Positions 31,640-40,813 of a stretch of DNA of 64,000 nt are shown in pieces (the stretch's first letter is position 1; each line of letters starts with the position of its first letter). Origin of the DNA: Streptomyces barkulensis (GTDB taxonomy: Bacteria; Actinomycetota; Actinomycetes; Streptomycetales; Streptomycetaceae); the NCBI RefSeq assembly GCF_002843305.1, contig NZ_PGSG01000108.1, positions 1 through 64,000 of the forward strand. Direction: 5' to 3'. Under the pieces are notes generated by a model. The model ran no database searches, was not told where the DNA came from, and saw only the letters and a list, made by a program, of their open reading frames with translations. Made by a program: the position numbers and the translations under genes.

Positions 31640-33250
31640 ATGGGTTTCGCCCGTACCTGCTCGGTCGCCCTCGTGGGCGTCGAGGGCGTGGTCGTCGAGG
31701 TCCAGGCCGATCTCGAACCGGGGCTGGCCACCTTCACCCTCGTCGGCCTGCCGGACAAGAGCCTGGTGGAGAGCCGCGACCGGGTCAGGGCCGCGGTCGT
31801 CAACTCCGGTGTCGACTGGCCGCAGAAGAAACTCACCGTCGGGCTCAGCCCCGCCTCGGTGCCCAAGAGCGGCAGCGGGTTCGACCTGGCGGTCGCCTGT
31901 GCGGTGCTCGGAGCCGCCGAGCGGATCGACCCCCGCGAACTCACCGGACTCGTGATGATCGGCGAGCTGGGCCTGGACGGGCGCGTCCGGCCCGTCCGCG
32001 GTGTCCTGCCCGCGGTCCTGGCCGCCGCGGACGCCGGATACCGCCAGGTCGTCGTCGCCGAGCAGACCGCGTCCGAGGCCGCGCTGGTCCCCGGCGTCTC
32101 CGTCCTCGGCGTCCGCTCCCTGCGCCAGCTCGTGGCCGTCCTCACCGACGAACCCGTCCCCGAGGAGGAGGGTCCGGAGGGGCACGGCACCGACGCCACC
32201 ATGCTCGCCGGTCTCACCGTGCCCGGCGCGGGCGGGGGGATCGCGGGGCTGGGCGGCGAACGCCGGGTGGACCTCGCCGAGGTCGCCGGTCAGAAAGCCG
32301 CCCGCAGGGCCCTGGAGGTGGCCGCCGCGGGGCGCCACCACATCTTTTTCAAGGGGCCACCGGGCGCGGGCAAGACCATGCTGGCCGAACGGCTCCCCGG
32401 GCTGCTGCCGCCGCTCACCCCCGAGGAGGCACTGGAGGTCACCGCCGTCCACTCTGTCGCCGGGGCGCTGCCGCCCGGCCAGCCGCTGGTCGAGCGACCC
32501 CCCTACTGCGCCCCGCACCACTCGGCCACCACCGCCTCCCTGGTGGGCGGCGGCAGCGGTCTGCCCAGGCCCGGGGCCGTCTCCCTCGCCCACCATGGTG
32601 TGCTCTTTCTGGACGAAGCGGCCGAGTGCAGCGCGCGGGTGCTCGACGCACTGCGCCAGCCGCTGGAGTCGGGGCAGGTCGTCGTGGCCCGGGCCCAGGG
32701 AATGATGCGCATGCCCGCCCGCTTTCTGCTCGCCCTCGCCGCCAACCCGTGCCCCTGCGGTCGGCACGGCTCCCGGGGCGGCGGCTGCGAGTGCAGGCCC
32801 TCATCGGTCAGACGTTATCGGGCACGGCTCTCCGGGCCGCTGCTGGACCGCGTAGACCTCCGGGTCACCGTCGAGCCCGTCACCCGCTCCGAGCTGACGG
32901 CCCCCGGCGCCCGGCCGGAGTCCACCGAGACCGTGGCCGCCCGCGTGCTCACCGCACGCGAGCGCGCCGCCGTCCGCTACGCCGACACGCCCTGGCGCAC
33001 CAACAGCGAGGTCCCCGGCCACGAACTGCGGACCCGGTGGCCCGGGAACCCGGGAGCGCTCGGCCGTGCCGAGGAGGACATGGAACGCGGTCTGCTCACC
33101 GCACGAGGCCTGGACCGCGTCCTGCGGGTCGCCTGGACCCTGGCCGACCTCGCCGGGCACGACCGGCCCACCGCCGAGGACGTGGACGGCGCACTGGAAC
33201 TGCGCACCGGGGTACGGCGCGGCACGGCACTGGCCGGAGGCCGGGCGTGA
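31640..33250 (+). CDS. yifB: YifB/ComM-type AAA+ ATPase
   Basis: 536 residues. The family is related to magnesium chelatase subunits; ComM helps branch migration in natural transformation. Start MGFARTCSVALVGVEG. LPDKSLVESRDRVRAAV and GLSPASVPKSGSGFDLA form the Lon-like N-terminal domain. Walker A is FFKGPPGAGKTMLAERLPG near residue 237. Walker B is GVLFLDEAAE near 322. ANPCPCGRHGSRGGGC is a cysteine cluster found in the family. The stop overlaps the dprA start by 4 nt. Confidence 0.95.
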   Translation: MGFARTCSVALVGVEGVVVEVQADLEPGLATFTLVGLPDKSLVESRDRVRAAVVNSGVDWPQKKLTVGLSPASVPKSGSGFDLAVACAVLGAAERIDPRELTGLVMIGELGLDGRVRPVRGVLPAVLAAADAGYRQVVVAEQTASEAALVPGVSVLGVRSLRQLVAVLTDEPVPEEEGPEGHGTDATMLAGLTVPGAGGGIAGLGGERRVDLAEVAGQKAARRALEVAAAGRHHIFFKGPPGAGKTMLAERLPGLLPPLTPEEALEVTAVHSVAGALPPGQPLVERPPYCAPHHSATTASLVGGGSGLPRPGAVSLAHHGVLFLDEAAECSARVLDALRQPLESGQVVVARAQGMMRMPARFLLALAANPCPCGRHGSRGGGCECRPSSVRRYRARLSGPLLDRVDLRVTVEPVTRSELTAPGARPESTETVAARVLTARERAAVRYADTPWRTNSEVPGHELRTRWPGNPGALGRAEEDMERGLLTARGLDRVLRVAWTLADLAGHDRPTAEDVDGALELRTGVRRGTALAGGRA

Positions 33251-34377
33251 CCGGCCGTGAGGAGCGGGTGGCCCGGGCGGCGCTCACCAGGATCGGGGAG
33301 CCCGGAGACGAGGCGATGAACCGGTGGCTCGACCGGTACGGGGCGGTGGAGACGCTCAAGGCGTTCGGATCCGACTCCCCGCTGCCCGGCGCCTCCCGGG
33401 CCCGCTGGACCGGGCTGCGCAAGCGCGCGCGAGGACTCGACCCCGAGGCCGACCTCGCCGCGATCGGCGGGCTGGGCGGGCGCTTCGTCTGCCCCGGTGA
33501 CCCCGAGTGGCCGAGTCAGCTGGACGACCTGGGCGACGGACGCCCCGTGGGCCTGTGGGTGCGCGGCAGGGCCTCGCTGCGGATGTGGGCACTGCGGTCG
33601 GTCGCCGTCGTCGGCTCCCGGGCGTGCACGGACTACGGCGCCCATGTGGCCGCGACGCTCGGTTCCAGCCTGGCCTCCCGCGGCTGGACGGTGGTCTCCG
33701 GCGCCGCGTACGGAGTGGACGGCGCCGCGCACAGCGGGGCTCTGGCGGTGGAGGGAGCGACCGTCGCGGTCCTGGCCTGCGGGGTCGACGTGGCCTACCC
33801 GCCGGGCAACGGCGAGCTGATCCGGCGCGTCGGGGAGCAGGGACTGCTGGTCGCCGAGCTGCCGCCCGGCGACCACCCCACCCGCAGCCGTTTCGTCCTG
33901 CGCAACCGCGTGATCGCGGCCCTCACCCGCGGCACCGTGGTGGTGGAGGCGGAACTGCGCAGCGGCTCGCTGGTCACCGCGCGGCGGGCTCTCGGGCTGG
34001 GCAGGCTCACCATGGGCGTTCCCGGCCCGGTGACCAGCGGGCTGTCGGCGGGCGTCCACCAGCTCCTGCGCGGCGAGGGCATCGTCGTCACCGACGCCGC
34101 CGAGATCGTCGAGCTGGTCGGCGCGATCGGCGAACTGGCTCCCGAGCGGCGCGGACCCATGGTGCCGCGCGACCTGCTGTCCCCGGAGGCGGCACGCGTT
34201 CTGGAGGCGCTGCCCGCCCGGGGTGCGCTCGGCGTCGAGTCGGTGGCGCGCGCCGCCGCTCTCGCGGAGGACCGCGCGCTCGTCCGCCTCCAGGAACTGC
34301 GGTCACTGGGATTCCTCGAACGTGTCGGTGACTACTGGCAGTTGGCCAGAGCGGCCAACCAACACACCAACAGGTGA
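33247..34377 (+). CDS. dprA: DNA processing protein DprA
   Basis: 376 residues. DprA binds incoming single-stranded DNA and loads RecA in competent bacteria; its role in Streptomyces is unclear. The Rossmann core has VVGSRACTDYGAHVA and VVSGAAYGVDGAAHSGAL, then DHPTRSRFVLRNRVIAALT. A winged-helix domain (about 300-370) closes the protein. The N-terminus shows a SAM-like segment. The GTG start lies within the yifB stop (GTGA). Confidence 0.95.
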   Translation: MTGREERVARAALTRIGEPGDEAMNRWLDRYGAVETLKAFGSDSPLPGASRARWTGLRKRARGLDPEADLAAIGGLGGRFVCPGDPEWPSQLDDLGDGRPVGLWVRGRASLRMWALRSVAVVGSRACTDYGAHVAATLGSSLASRGWTVVSGAAYGVDGAAHSGALAVEGATVAVLACGVDVAYPPGNGELIRRVGEQGLLVAELPPGDHPTRSRFVLRNRVIAALTRGTVVVEAELRSGSLVTARRALGLGRLTMGVPGPVTSGLSAGVHQLLRGEGIVVTDAAEIVELVGAIGELAPERRGPMVPRDLLSPEAARVLEALPARGALGVESVARAAALAEDRALVRLQELRSLGFLERVGDYWQLARAANQHTNR

Positions 34378-34474
34378 CGAGGCGGTCCTTGACCTGGGGC
34401 GATCGAGTGAAAGGGTGAGGGGCATGATCGCTGAACGCTTCATTCCGCATGGCCCGGCCGCGCCGTTCCGGCCA

Positions 34475-34489
34475 CCGGGGTAACCCCGG
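34475..34489 (+). terminator. Short hairpin after dprA
   Basis: CCGGGG (34475-34480) and CCCCGG (34484-34489) pair across a TAA loop, about 100 nt after dprA and 158 nt before whiG. It may end the yraN-yifB-dprA transcript. Confidence 0.35.
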
Positions 34490-34646
34490 GGTGCGGGCAG
34501 CGGAACGTATCTGCGCATGCCCGACCGGCCGCCACTCGCACTGAGCGACGCCGCGGTCACGCTACGCTCCCAGGGTTCCCGGCCCCTTCGTACGCCACTC
34601 ACCGGCGTCAGCGCACAGATCACGGCAGAACGGCTCAAGACGACGC

Positions 34647-35489
34647 ATGCCCCATCACATCCCCGGGCCCGACCGCACGGCCACGGCAGAACCGACTGCG
34701 GCCCAGGACGCCGCACGCCCTGCCCCGCCCGGATCGCTCGACGAACTGTGGCGGTCGTACAAGTGCACGGGCGACGAGCGGCTGCGGGAACAGCTGATCC
34801 TCCACTACTCGCCCCTGGTCAAGTACGTGGCCGGCCGCGTCAGCGTCGGCCTGCCCGCCAACGTGGAGCAGGCCGACTTCGTCTCCTCCGGGGTCTTCGG
34901 GCTGATCGACGCCATCGAGAAGTTCGACCCGGGCCGCTCGATCAAGTTCGAGACCTACGCCATCACCCGCATCCGCGGAGCCATGATCGACGAACTGCGG
35001 GCGCTCGACTGGATTCCCCGCTCGGTGCGGCAGAAGGCCCGTGCGTTCGAGCGTGCCCACGCCGCGCTGGAGGCGACGCTGCGGCGTACACCGTCGGAGG
35101 CCGAGGTCGCGGACGAGATGGGGATCCCGCTGGAGGAACTCCACGGGATCTTCAGCCGGCTACCGCTGGCCAACGTGGTCGCTCTGGAGGAGGTGCTCCA
35201 CAGCGGCGCGGAGGGCGGCGACCGGCTGAGCCTCATGGACACCCTGGAGGACACGGCCGCCGACAACCCCGTCGAGATCGCCGAGGACCGCGAGCTGCGA
35301 CGGCTGCTGGCCCGGGCGGTCAACACCCTGCCCGAACGCGAGAAGACCGTGGTGACCCTCTACTACTACGAAGGGCTCACCCTTGCCGAGATCGGGCAGG
35401 TGCTCGGGGTCACGGAGAGCAGGGTCAGCCAGATCCACACCAAGTCCGTACTGCAGCTTCGGGCCAAGCTCGCCGATGTCGGTCGCTGA
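34647..35489 (+). CDS. whiG: Sporulation sigma factor WhiG
   Basis: 280 residues, an FliA-like sigma-70 factor. WhiG starts sporulation in aerial hyphae and drives whiH and whiI. Region 2 has HYSPLVKYVAGRVSVGLP and GLIDAIEKFDPGRSIKFETYA. Region 3 has SVRQKARAFERA. Region 4 has LPEREKTVVTLYYYEGLT and GVTESRVSQIHTKSVLQLR. The flagellar-sigma identity fits a non-motile organism only as WhiG. In S. coelicolor BldD represses whiG; the upstream AGTGAAAGGGTGAG (near 34405) might be a related site but is not a clear match. Confidence 0.96.
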   Translation: MPHHIPGPDRTATAEPTAAQDAARPAPPGSLDELWRSYKCTGDERLREQLILHYSPLVKYVAGRVSVGLPANVEQADFVSSGVFGLIDAIEKFDPGRSIKFETYAITRIRGAMIDELRALDWIPRSVRQKARAFERAHAALEATLRRTPSEAEVADEMGIPLEELHGIFSRLPLANVVALEEVLHSGAEGGDRLSLMDTLEDTAADNPVEIAEDRELRRLLARAVNTLPEREKTVVTLYYYEGLTLAEIGQVLGVTESRVSQIHTKSVLQLRAKLADVGR

Positions 35490-35506
35490 ACCGGCACCGC
35501 CCTCCC

Positions 35507-35512
35507 TACAGT
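35507..35512 (+). promoter_or_regulatory. -10 element (TACAGT) of the TetR gene
   Basis: TACAGT ends 7 nt before GTG 35520 with no SD between them. The mRNA would start at the start codon, so it is probably leaderless. The -35 region is weak. Confidence 0.4.
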
Positions 35513-35519
35513 GGGACCC

Positions 35520-36101
35520 GTGCCCAGGATTCGAGCGGCCTCCGTGGCCGAGCACCGGACTATGCAGCGCGACGCCCTGCTGGAGGCAGCACGATCCCTG
35601 CTGTCCGAGGGCGGCACGGAGGCGCTGACCTTCCCCGCGCTGGCGGCCCGCACGGGACTGGCGCGCTCCTCCGTCTACGAGTACTTCCGGTCCCGCGCCG
35701 CCGTCGTCGAGGAGCTGTGCGCCGTCGACTTCCCCGTCTGGGCGGCGGAGGTGGAGGACGCCATGGAGCGGGCCGACACCCCCCAGTCGAAGGTGGAGGC
35801 CTACGTACGGCGGCAGCTTGCCCTGGCCGGCGACCGGCGTCACCGGGCCGTCGTGGCCATCTCGGCCGGTGAACTGGACCCCGGCGCCCGGGAGAAGATC
35901 CGTGCGGCCCACGGCGGACTGATCACCATGGTGGTGGACGCCCTCGCGGCCCTCGGCCACGACGAGCCGCGGCTGACGGCCGCTCTGCTGCAGGGCGTCG
36001 TGGACGCCGCGGTCCGCCGTATCGAGCTGGGCGCCGCCGAGGACCCGGACCGGATCACGCGGGCCGCCGTGTCGATGGCGCTTCACGGAGTCGCGGGCTG
36101 A
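35520..36101 (+). CDS. TetR family transcriptional regulator
   Basis: 193 residues. The HTH at about 22-62 has ALTFPALAARTGLARSSVYEYF, followed by SRAAVVEELCAVDFPVW. The ligand domain is helical with no assignable effector. GTG 35520 (MPRIRAASVAEHRT) is preferred over GTG 35511. The 3' end overlaps the convergent M23 gene by 19 nt. It sits directly behind whiG, as in S. coelicolor by memory. The target is unknown; self-regulation is possible. Confidence 0.88.
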   Translation: MPRIRAASVAEHRTMQRDALLEAARSLLSEGGTEALTFPALAARTGLARSSVYEYFRSRAAVVEELCAVDFPVWAAEVEDAMERADTPQSKVEAYVRRQLALAGDRRHRAVVAISAGELDPGAREKIRAAHGGLITMVVDALAALGHDEPRLTAALLQGVVDAAVRRIELGAAEDPDRITRAAVSMALHGVAG

Positions 36102-36907
36102 GTCCTTTCCCCCCGCCCGCCCCCGCCCTTTCGCCGGGCGCCGTGTCCCCCCGGGAGGGTCTCCCCCCGGGAGGGTCTCCCCGCGCGAGGCCGGACGTGG
36201 CGGCGCCGGACCCAGAACGCGGCCACAGCCAGGACCAGTGCCGTCCCCACCCCGGGCGGACCGGCGGACGGTGAGCCCCGGGCGGCCGCCGTCCGCATCG
36301 CGTCGCCCCGTCCGCTCTCCGGTTCCCCCGGAAGCGGAACCCCCAGCACCGGAAGGAGCCGGGACGGGCCGCGGTCGAGCAGAAAGAGCGGATTCAGGTA
36401 GGCGTCACCGCGGCGCAGCCCCCAGTGCAGGCACCCCGTCGGGCAGTGGAAGCCGTCCGCCTCCAGCACGCCCACCACATCCCCCGCCACGACCCGGTCG
36501 CCCTCGCGTACCCGCGCGCCGACCGGCTCGTACGTCGTGCGCAGCGGAGGGGAGCCCGTGCCCGCGAGTTCGACCGAGACCACCCCGCGCCCGGCGACCT
36601 CCCCCGCGAACGAGACCCGGCCCGCGGCCACCGCGCGCACCGGCTCCCCGGGACGAGCCGCCAGGTCCACACCGCGATGGCCGGCCGACCACCGCTGGGG
36701 CGGCGGCTCCCAGCCGCGTCCGACAGCCCCCGGCACCGGCCTGACCCGGCCGGATCCGGACGGGCCGTCCCCGGGAGCGGCACGGGCCGCGGCCGCCCCC
36801 GCGGTGAGGAGCGGCAGCACCAGGCAGAGCGGCAGGAAGAGGGGCAGGCGGAGCGACATGCGAAAGGGCGTGCGGCGCGGCAGCGCGGCGCGGAGTCGGC
36901 GTCCCAT
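36083..36907 (-). CDS. Degenerate LytM/M23 peptidase-like secreted protein
   Basis: 274 residues. A signal peptide (about 17-44, SLRLPLFLPLCLVLPLL) leads to an M23 domain (about 60-190). The zinc ligands HxxxD (HRGVD) and the last His (CLHWGL) are present. The two catalytic histidines are missing: the usual YxH reads YEP, and the first His of HxH is Cys. So it may bind zinc or cell wall without cutting, like EnvC or NlpD. A hydrophobic stretch (GTALVLAVAAFWV) near 220-240 and an Arg/Gly-rich tail suggest a C-terminal anchor. ATG 36907 was chosen for the signal peptide. Confidence 0.82.
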   Translation of the reverse strand: MGRRLRAALPRRTPFRMSLRLPLFLPLCLVLPLLTAGAAAARAAPGDGPSGSGRVRPVPGAVGRGWEPPPQRWSAGHRGVDLAARPGEPVRAVAAGRVSFAGEVAGRGVVSVELAGTGSPPLRTTYEPVGARVREGDRVVAGDVVGVLEADGFHCPTGCLHWGLRRGDAYLNPLFLLDRGPSRLLPVLGVPLPGEPESGRGDAMRTAAARGSPSAGPPGVGTALVLAVAAFWVRRRHVRPRAGRPSRGETLPGGHGARRKGGGGRGERTQPATP

Positions 36908-37259
36908 GAGCACAGCGTGACGCGAAGGCACGGGACGCGGAGGATCTCGGACGAGGCTGTGGAATACCGGCCGGTTGTGGACAACCGCGTCACCCGGTCC
37001 GGGGACGGCACCACCCGTCGAGGCGGCACCCCCGCCCCACGCGTGTCGCCCGCCGCTTCCCCGGTCCCGTACACTTCTGGTGCGATCCGGGTCACCGGAT
37101 CGACTTCGCACGCCCCGCCGCCTTCCACAGGCGGCAGCGCATCTCGGTCCTCGAAAGCGGTCTCCGGGCCGCCGACTTCGCAGGCAAGCGCATCAGGGCG
37201 TCAGGAGCGGCGGCCGTCCGGCCGCCGTGTACAACCGAGTGATCCAAGGAGATACGGCC
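36908..37259 (+). other. Upstream region and leader of rpsB (352 bp)
   Basis: It is divergent between the M23 gene and rpsB. TACACT at 37070-37075 is a possible -10 element for rpsB; its -35 is poor. A 9-bp perfect hairpin, CGGCGGCCG (37208-37216) with CGGCCGCCG (37219-37227), lies 20 nt before the SD AAGGAGA. S2 often controls its own operon in bacteria, so this leader is a candidate. No gene is visible. Confidence 0.5.
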
Positions 37260-38156
37260 ATGGCCGTCGTCACGATGCGGGAGCTGCTGGAGAGCGGCGT
37301 CCACTTCGGGCACCAGACCCGCCGCTGGAACCCGAAGATGAAGCGATTCATCTTCACCGAGCGCAACGGCATCTACATCATCGACCTGCTCCAGTCGCTG
37401 TCGTACATCGACCGCGCCTACGAGTTCGTCAAGGAGACCGTCGCCCACGGCGGCTCCATCATGTTCGTCGGCACCAAGAAGCAGGCCCAGGAGGCCATCG
37501 CCGAGCAGGCCACGCGCGTGGGCATGCCCTACGTCAACCAGCGCTGGCTCGGTGGCATGCTGACCAACTTCTCGACCGTCCACAAGCGCCTGCAGCGCCT
37601 GAAGGAGCTCGAGCAGATCGACTTCGAGGACGTGGCCGCCTCCGGCCTCACCAAGAAGGAGCTCCTGGTCCTCTCCCGCGAGAAGGCCAAGCTGGAGAAG
37701 ACCCTCGGCGGTATCCGCGACATGCAGAAGGTGCCCAGCGCCGTCTGGATCGTGGACACCAAGAAGGAGCACATCGCCGTCGGTGAGGCGCGCAAGCTCA
37801 ACATCCCGGTCGTCGCGATCCTCGACACCAACTGCGACCCGGACGAGGTCGACTACAAGATCCCGGGCAACGACGACGCGATCCGCTCCGTCACCCTGCT
37901 CACCCGCGTGATCGCCGACGCCGTCGCCGAGGGCCTCATCGCCCGCTCCGGTGCCGCCGGCGAGGGCAAGGGCGAGAAGGCCGCGGGCGAGCCGCTCGCC
38001 GAGTGGGAGCGCGAGCTGCTCGAGGGCGACGCCCAGAAGGCCGCCGAGTCCAAGGAGGGCGAGACCCCCGCCGAGGCCCCGGCCACCGCCGAGGCTCCGG
38101 CCGCCGAGGAGCAGGCCGCCCCCGCCGAGGGCGAGAAGCCGGCCGAGCAGGCCTGA
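37260..38156 (+). CDS. rpsB: 30S ribosomal protein S2
   Basis: 298 residues. The core is RELLESGVHFGHQTRRWNPKM, then QRWLGGMLTNFSTV and IPVVAILDTNCDPDEVDY. The C-terminal 65 residues are Ala/Glu/Pro-rich, longer than in most phyla, as is usual for Streptomyces. AAGGAGA is 7 nt before ATG 37260. tsf follows after 115 nt in the standard rpsB-tsf order. Confidence 0.98.
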   Translation: MAVVTMRELLESGVHFGHQTRRWNPKMKRFIFTERNGIYIIDLLQSLSYIDRAYEFVKETVAHGGSIMFVGTKKQAQEAIAEQATRVGMPYVNQRWLGGMLTNFSTVHKRLQRLKELEQIDFEDVAASGLTKKELLVLSREKAKLEKTLGGIRDMQKVPSAVWIVDTKKEHIAVGEARKLNIPVVAILDTNCDPDEVDYKIPGNDDAIRSVTLLTRVIADAVAEGLIARSGAAGEGKGEKAAGEPLAEWERELLEGDAQKAAESKEGETPAEAPATAEAPAAEEQAAPAEGEKPAEQA

Positions 38157-38271
38157 CCGACGCCGCAGGTGGTACGGCCGGGGGCAGTGCCATGAGCGCC
38201 GCCCCCGGCCGCATGCCCGTCCCGTAGATCGATCCATCCTCATCGACCTTCCGAGAAGAGATTCACCGACC

Positions 38272-39108
38272 ATGGCGAACTACACCGCCGCTGACGTCAA
38301 GAAGCTTCGCGAGCTCACCGGCGCCGGCATGATGGACTGCAAGAAGGCGCTGGACGAGGCCGAGGGCAACGTCGACAAGGCCGTCGAGATCCTCCGCGTC
38401 AAGGGCCAGAAGGGCGTCGCCAAGCGCGAGTCCCGCACCGCCGAGAACGGCGCCGTCGTCTCCCTGATCGCCGACGACAAGAAGTCCGGTGTGCTGGTCG
38501 AGCTCAAGTGCGAGACCGACTTCGTCGCCAAGGGCGACAAGTTCCTCGCCGTCGCCGACGCCATCGCCGCCCACGTCGCCGCCACCTCCCCGGCCGACAT
38601 CGAGGCACTGCTCGCCTCCGAGATCGAGCCCGGCAAGAGCGTCCAGGTGTACGTGGACGAGGCCAACGCCACCCTCGGCGAGAAGATCGTCCTCGACCGC
38701 TTCGCGCAGTTCTCCGGCGGCTACGTGGCCGCCTACATGCACCGCACCAGCCCGGACCTGCCCCCGCAGGTCGGCGTCCTGGTCGAGCTGGAGCAGGAGA
38801 ACGCCGAGGTCGCCAAGGACGTGGCGCAGCACATCGCCGCGTTCGCGCCGAAGTTCCTCTCCCGCGAGGACGTTCCGGAGGAGACCGTCGCGAACGAGCG
38901 CCGTGTCGCCGAGGCCACCGCGCGTGAGGAGGGCAAGCCCGAGCAGGCCCTGCCCAAGATCGTCGAGGGCCGCGTGAACGGCTTCTTCAAGGAGAGCTGC
39001 CTCCTGGACCAGCCCTTCGCCAAGGACAACAAGAAGTCCGTCCAGAAGGTCCTGGGCGAGGCCGGTGTCACGCTGAAGCGCTTCGCCCGCTTCCGCGTCG
39101 GCGCCTGA
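38272..39108 (+). CDS. tsf: Translation elongation factor Ts
   Basis: 278 residues. It recycles EF-Tu by nucleotide exchange. The N-terminal UBA-like part is ADVKKLRELTGAGMMDCKKAL. The signature LKCETDFVAKGDKF is followed by GGYVAAYMHR and the C-terminal SCLLDQPFAKDNKKSV. GAGAAGAG precedes ATG 38272. A compound hairpin separates it from pyrH. Confidence 0.98.
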   Translation: MANYTAADVKKLRELTGAGMMDCKKALDEAEGNVDKAVEILRVKGQKGVAKRESRTAENGAVVSLIADDKKSGVLVELKCETDFVAKGDKFLAVADAIAAHVAATSPADIEALLASEIEPGKSVQVYVDEANATLGEKIVLDRFAQFSGGYVAAYMHRTSPDLPPQVGVLVELEQENAEVAKDVAQHIAAFAPKFLSREDVPEETVANERRVAEATAREEGKPEQALPKIVEGRVNGFFKESCLLDQPFAKDNKKSVQKVLGEAGVTLKRFARFRVGA

Positions 39109-39210
39109 TCCGCAGGCCCGCTCCCGGTTAGGGTCGGGTTACGGGGGCCCGTCCCGGTGCGTGACGCACTGAGCGCAGGCGTGTACGGACCGGACGACCG
39201 CAGTTGTGAC

Positions 39211-39266
39211 GAGGAGGCCATTGCCGCTTTCGGGGACCGAGAGGAACCACCGGCAATGGCCTCCTC
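39211..39266 (+). terminator. Compound hairpin between tsf and pyrH
   Basis: GAGGAGGCCATTGCCG (39211-39226) pairs fully with CGGCAATGGCCTCCTC (39251-39266). Inside, CTTTCGG (39227-39233) pairs with CCGAGAG (39237-39243) with one G-U pair. The right arm ends 12 nt before the pyrH SD. It may be the rpsB-tsf terminator or an attenuator for pyrH. Confidence 0.7.
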
Positions 39267-39290
39267 ACGCGTGTGCACGAGGAGATCCGC

Positions 39291-40061
39291 ATGAAACAGG
39301 GCAACGACCCCGGAGGCAAAGCCTCCGACAAGGACCACGACCGCCGCCGCTTCCTGCTGAAGCTCTCCGGTGAGGCGTTCGCCGGCGGCGGAGGGCTCGG
39401 AGTCGACCCCGACGTCGTGCACAAGGTCGCCCGCGAGATCGCAGCCGTGGTCCGTGACGGCGCCGAGATCGCCGTCGTCATCGGCGGCGGCAACTTCTTC
39501 CGCGGCGCAGAGCTCCAGCAGCGCGGCATGGACCGGGCCCGGTCCGACTACATGGGCATGCTCGGCACGGTCATGAACTGCCTCGCCCTCCAGGACTTCC
39601 TGGAGAAGGAGGGCATCGACTCCCGTGTGCAGACCGCCATCACCATGGGGCAGGTCGCCGAGCCGTACATCCCGCTGAGGGCCGTGCGGCATCTGGAGAA
39701 GGGGCGCGTGGTCATCTTCGGCGCCGGCATGGGCATGCCGTACTTCTCCACCGACACCACCGCCGCCCAGCGAGCCCTGGAGATCGACGCCGAGGCGCTG
39801 CTGATGGGCAAGAACGGCGTGGATGGCGTCTACGACTCCGATCCGGCGACCAACCCCGACGCGGTGAAGTTCGACGCCCTGGAGTACGGCGAGGTCATCG
39901 CCCGCGAGCTGAGGGTGGCCGACGCCACCGCCATCACGCTCTGCCGCGACAACAAGCTTCCGATCCTCGTCTTCGAGTTGCTGGCCGAGGGGAATATCGC
40001 CAGGGCGGTCCGGGGTGAGAAGATCGGCACGCTGGTGAGCGACCAGGGCTCCCGGGCCTGA
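39291..40061 (+). CDS. pyrH: UMP kinase
   Basis: 256 residues. It phosphorylates UMP to UDP. RFLLKLSGEAFAGG, VIGGGNFFRGAEL, RARSDYMGMLGTVMN and GMGMPYFSTDTTAAQRALE mark the amino-acid-kinase fold. GAGGAG (39279-39284) is 6 nt before ATG 39291, so this start is better than GTG 39273. The N-terminal 17 residues are an unconserved extension. frr follows after 173 nt. Confidence 0.96.
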   Translation: MKQGNDPGGKASDKDHDRRRFLLKLSGEAFAGGGGLGVDPDVVHKVAREIAAVVRDGAEIAVVIGGGNFFRGAELQQRGMDRARSDYMGMLGTVMNCLALQDFLEKEGIDSRVQTAITMGQVAEPYIPLRAVRHLEKGRVVIFGAGMGMPYFSTDTTAAQRALEIDAEALLMGKNGVDGVYDSDPATNPDAVKFDALEYGEVIARELRVADATAITLCRDNKLPILVFELLAEGNIARAVRGEKIGTLVSDQGSRA

Positions 40062-40234
40062 CGCCCACGGCGGACACGAAACGACGTCCGTACGGGAGCC
40101 GCCGTAACACGGCACCGTACGGCAACTCCGTGCCGCACGATGGGCACGGTACGGGGATGGACAACAGCCTGCCGGTCGGACACCGTGCAGGAATCAGGGC
40201 TTTCCGGCTCAATTCATCGAACCAGGAGCACGTG

Positions 40235-40792
40235 GTGATCGAAGAGACCCTCCTCGAGGCCGAGGAGAAGATGGAGAAGGCGGTCGTCGTCGCCAAGGAG
40301 GACTTCGCCGCGATCCGCACCGGCCGTGCGCACCCGGCGATGTTCAACAAGATCGTGGCCGACTACTACGGCGCGATGACCCCGATCAACCAGCTCGCGT
40401 CGTTCTCGGTGCCCGAGCCGCGCATGGCCGTGGTCACCCCGTTCGACAAGAGCGCGCTGCGCAACATCGAGCAGGCCATCCGTGACTCCGACCTCGGCGT
40501 CAACCCCTCCAACGACGGCAACATCATCCGCGTCGTCTTCCCGGAGCTGACCGAGCAGCGCCGCCGGGAGTACATCAAGGTCGCCAAGGGCAAGGCCGAG
40601 GACGCCAAGATCTCCATTCGCAGCGTCCGCCGCAAGGCCAAGGAGGCCATCGACAAGGCCATCAAGGACGGCGACATCGGCGAGGACGAGGGCCGCCGCG
40701 CTGAGAAGGAGCTCGACGACACCACCTCCAAGTACGTCACGCAGGTGGACGAACTGCTCAAGCACAAGGAAGCCGAGCTTCTCGAGGTCTGA
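40235..40792 (+). CDS. frr: Ribosome recycling factor
   Basis: 185 residues, the exact family length. It frees ribosomes after termination, with EF-G. IRTGRAHPAMFNKI, YYGAMTPINQLASFSVPEPR and RRKAKEAIDKAIKDGDIGEDEG are family motifs. AGGAG (40224-40228) is 6 nt before GTG 40235; GTG 40232 is also in frame but too close. cdsA follows after 21 nt. Confidence 0.97.
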   Translation: MIEETLLEAEEKMEKAVVVAKEDFAAIRTGRAHPAMFNKIVADYYGAMTPINQLASFSVPEPRMAVVTPFDKSALRNIEQAIRDSDLGVNPSNDGNIIRVVFPELTEQRRREYIKVAKGKAEDAKISIRSVRRKAKEAIDKAIKDGDIGEDEGRRAEKELDDTTSKYVTQVDELLKHKEAELLEV

Positions 40793-40813
40793 GGTTTCGA
40801 GGCTGCGATTTTC

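Noticed and set aside
34396..34416. BldD-like box before whiG (GTGAAAGGGTGAG).
   Set aside because: Only half-site similarity; BldD control of whiG is known in S. coelicolor but this exact site cannot be set.
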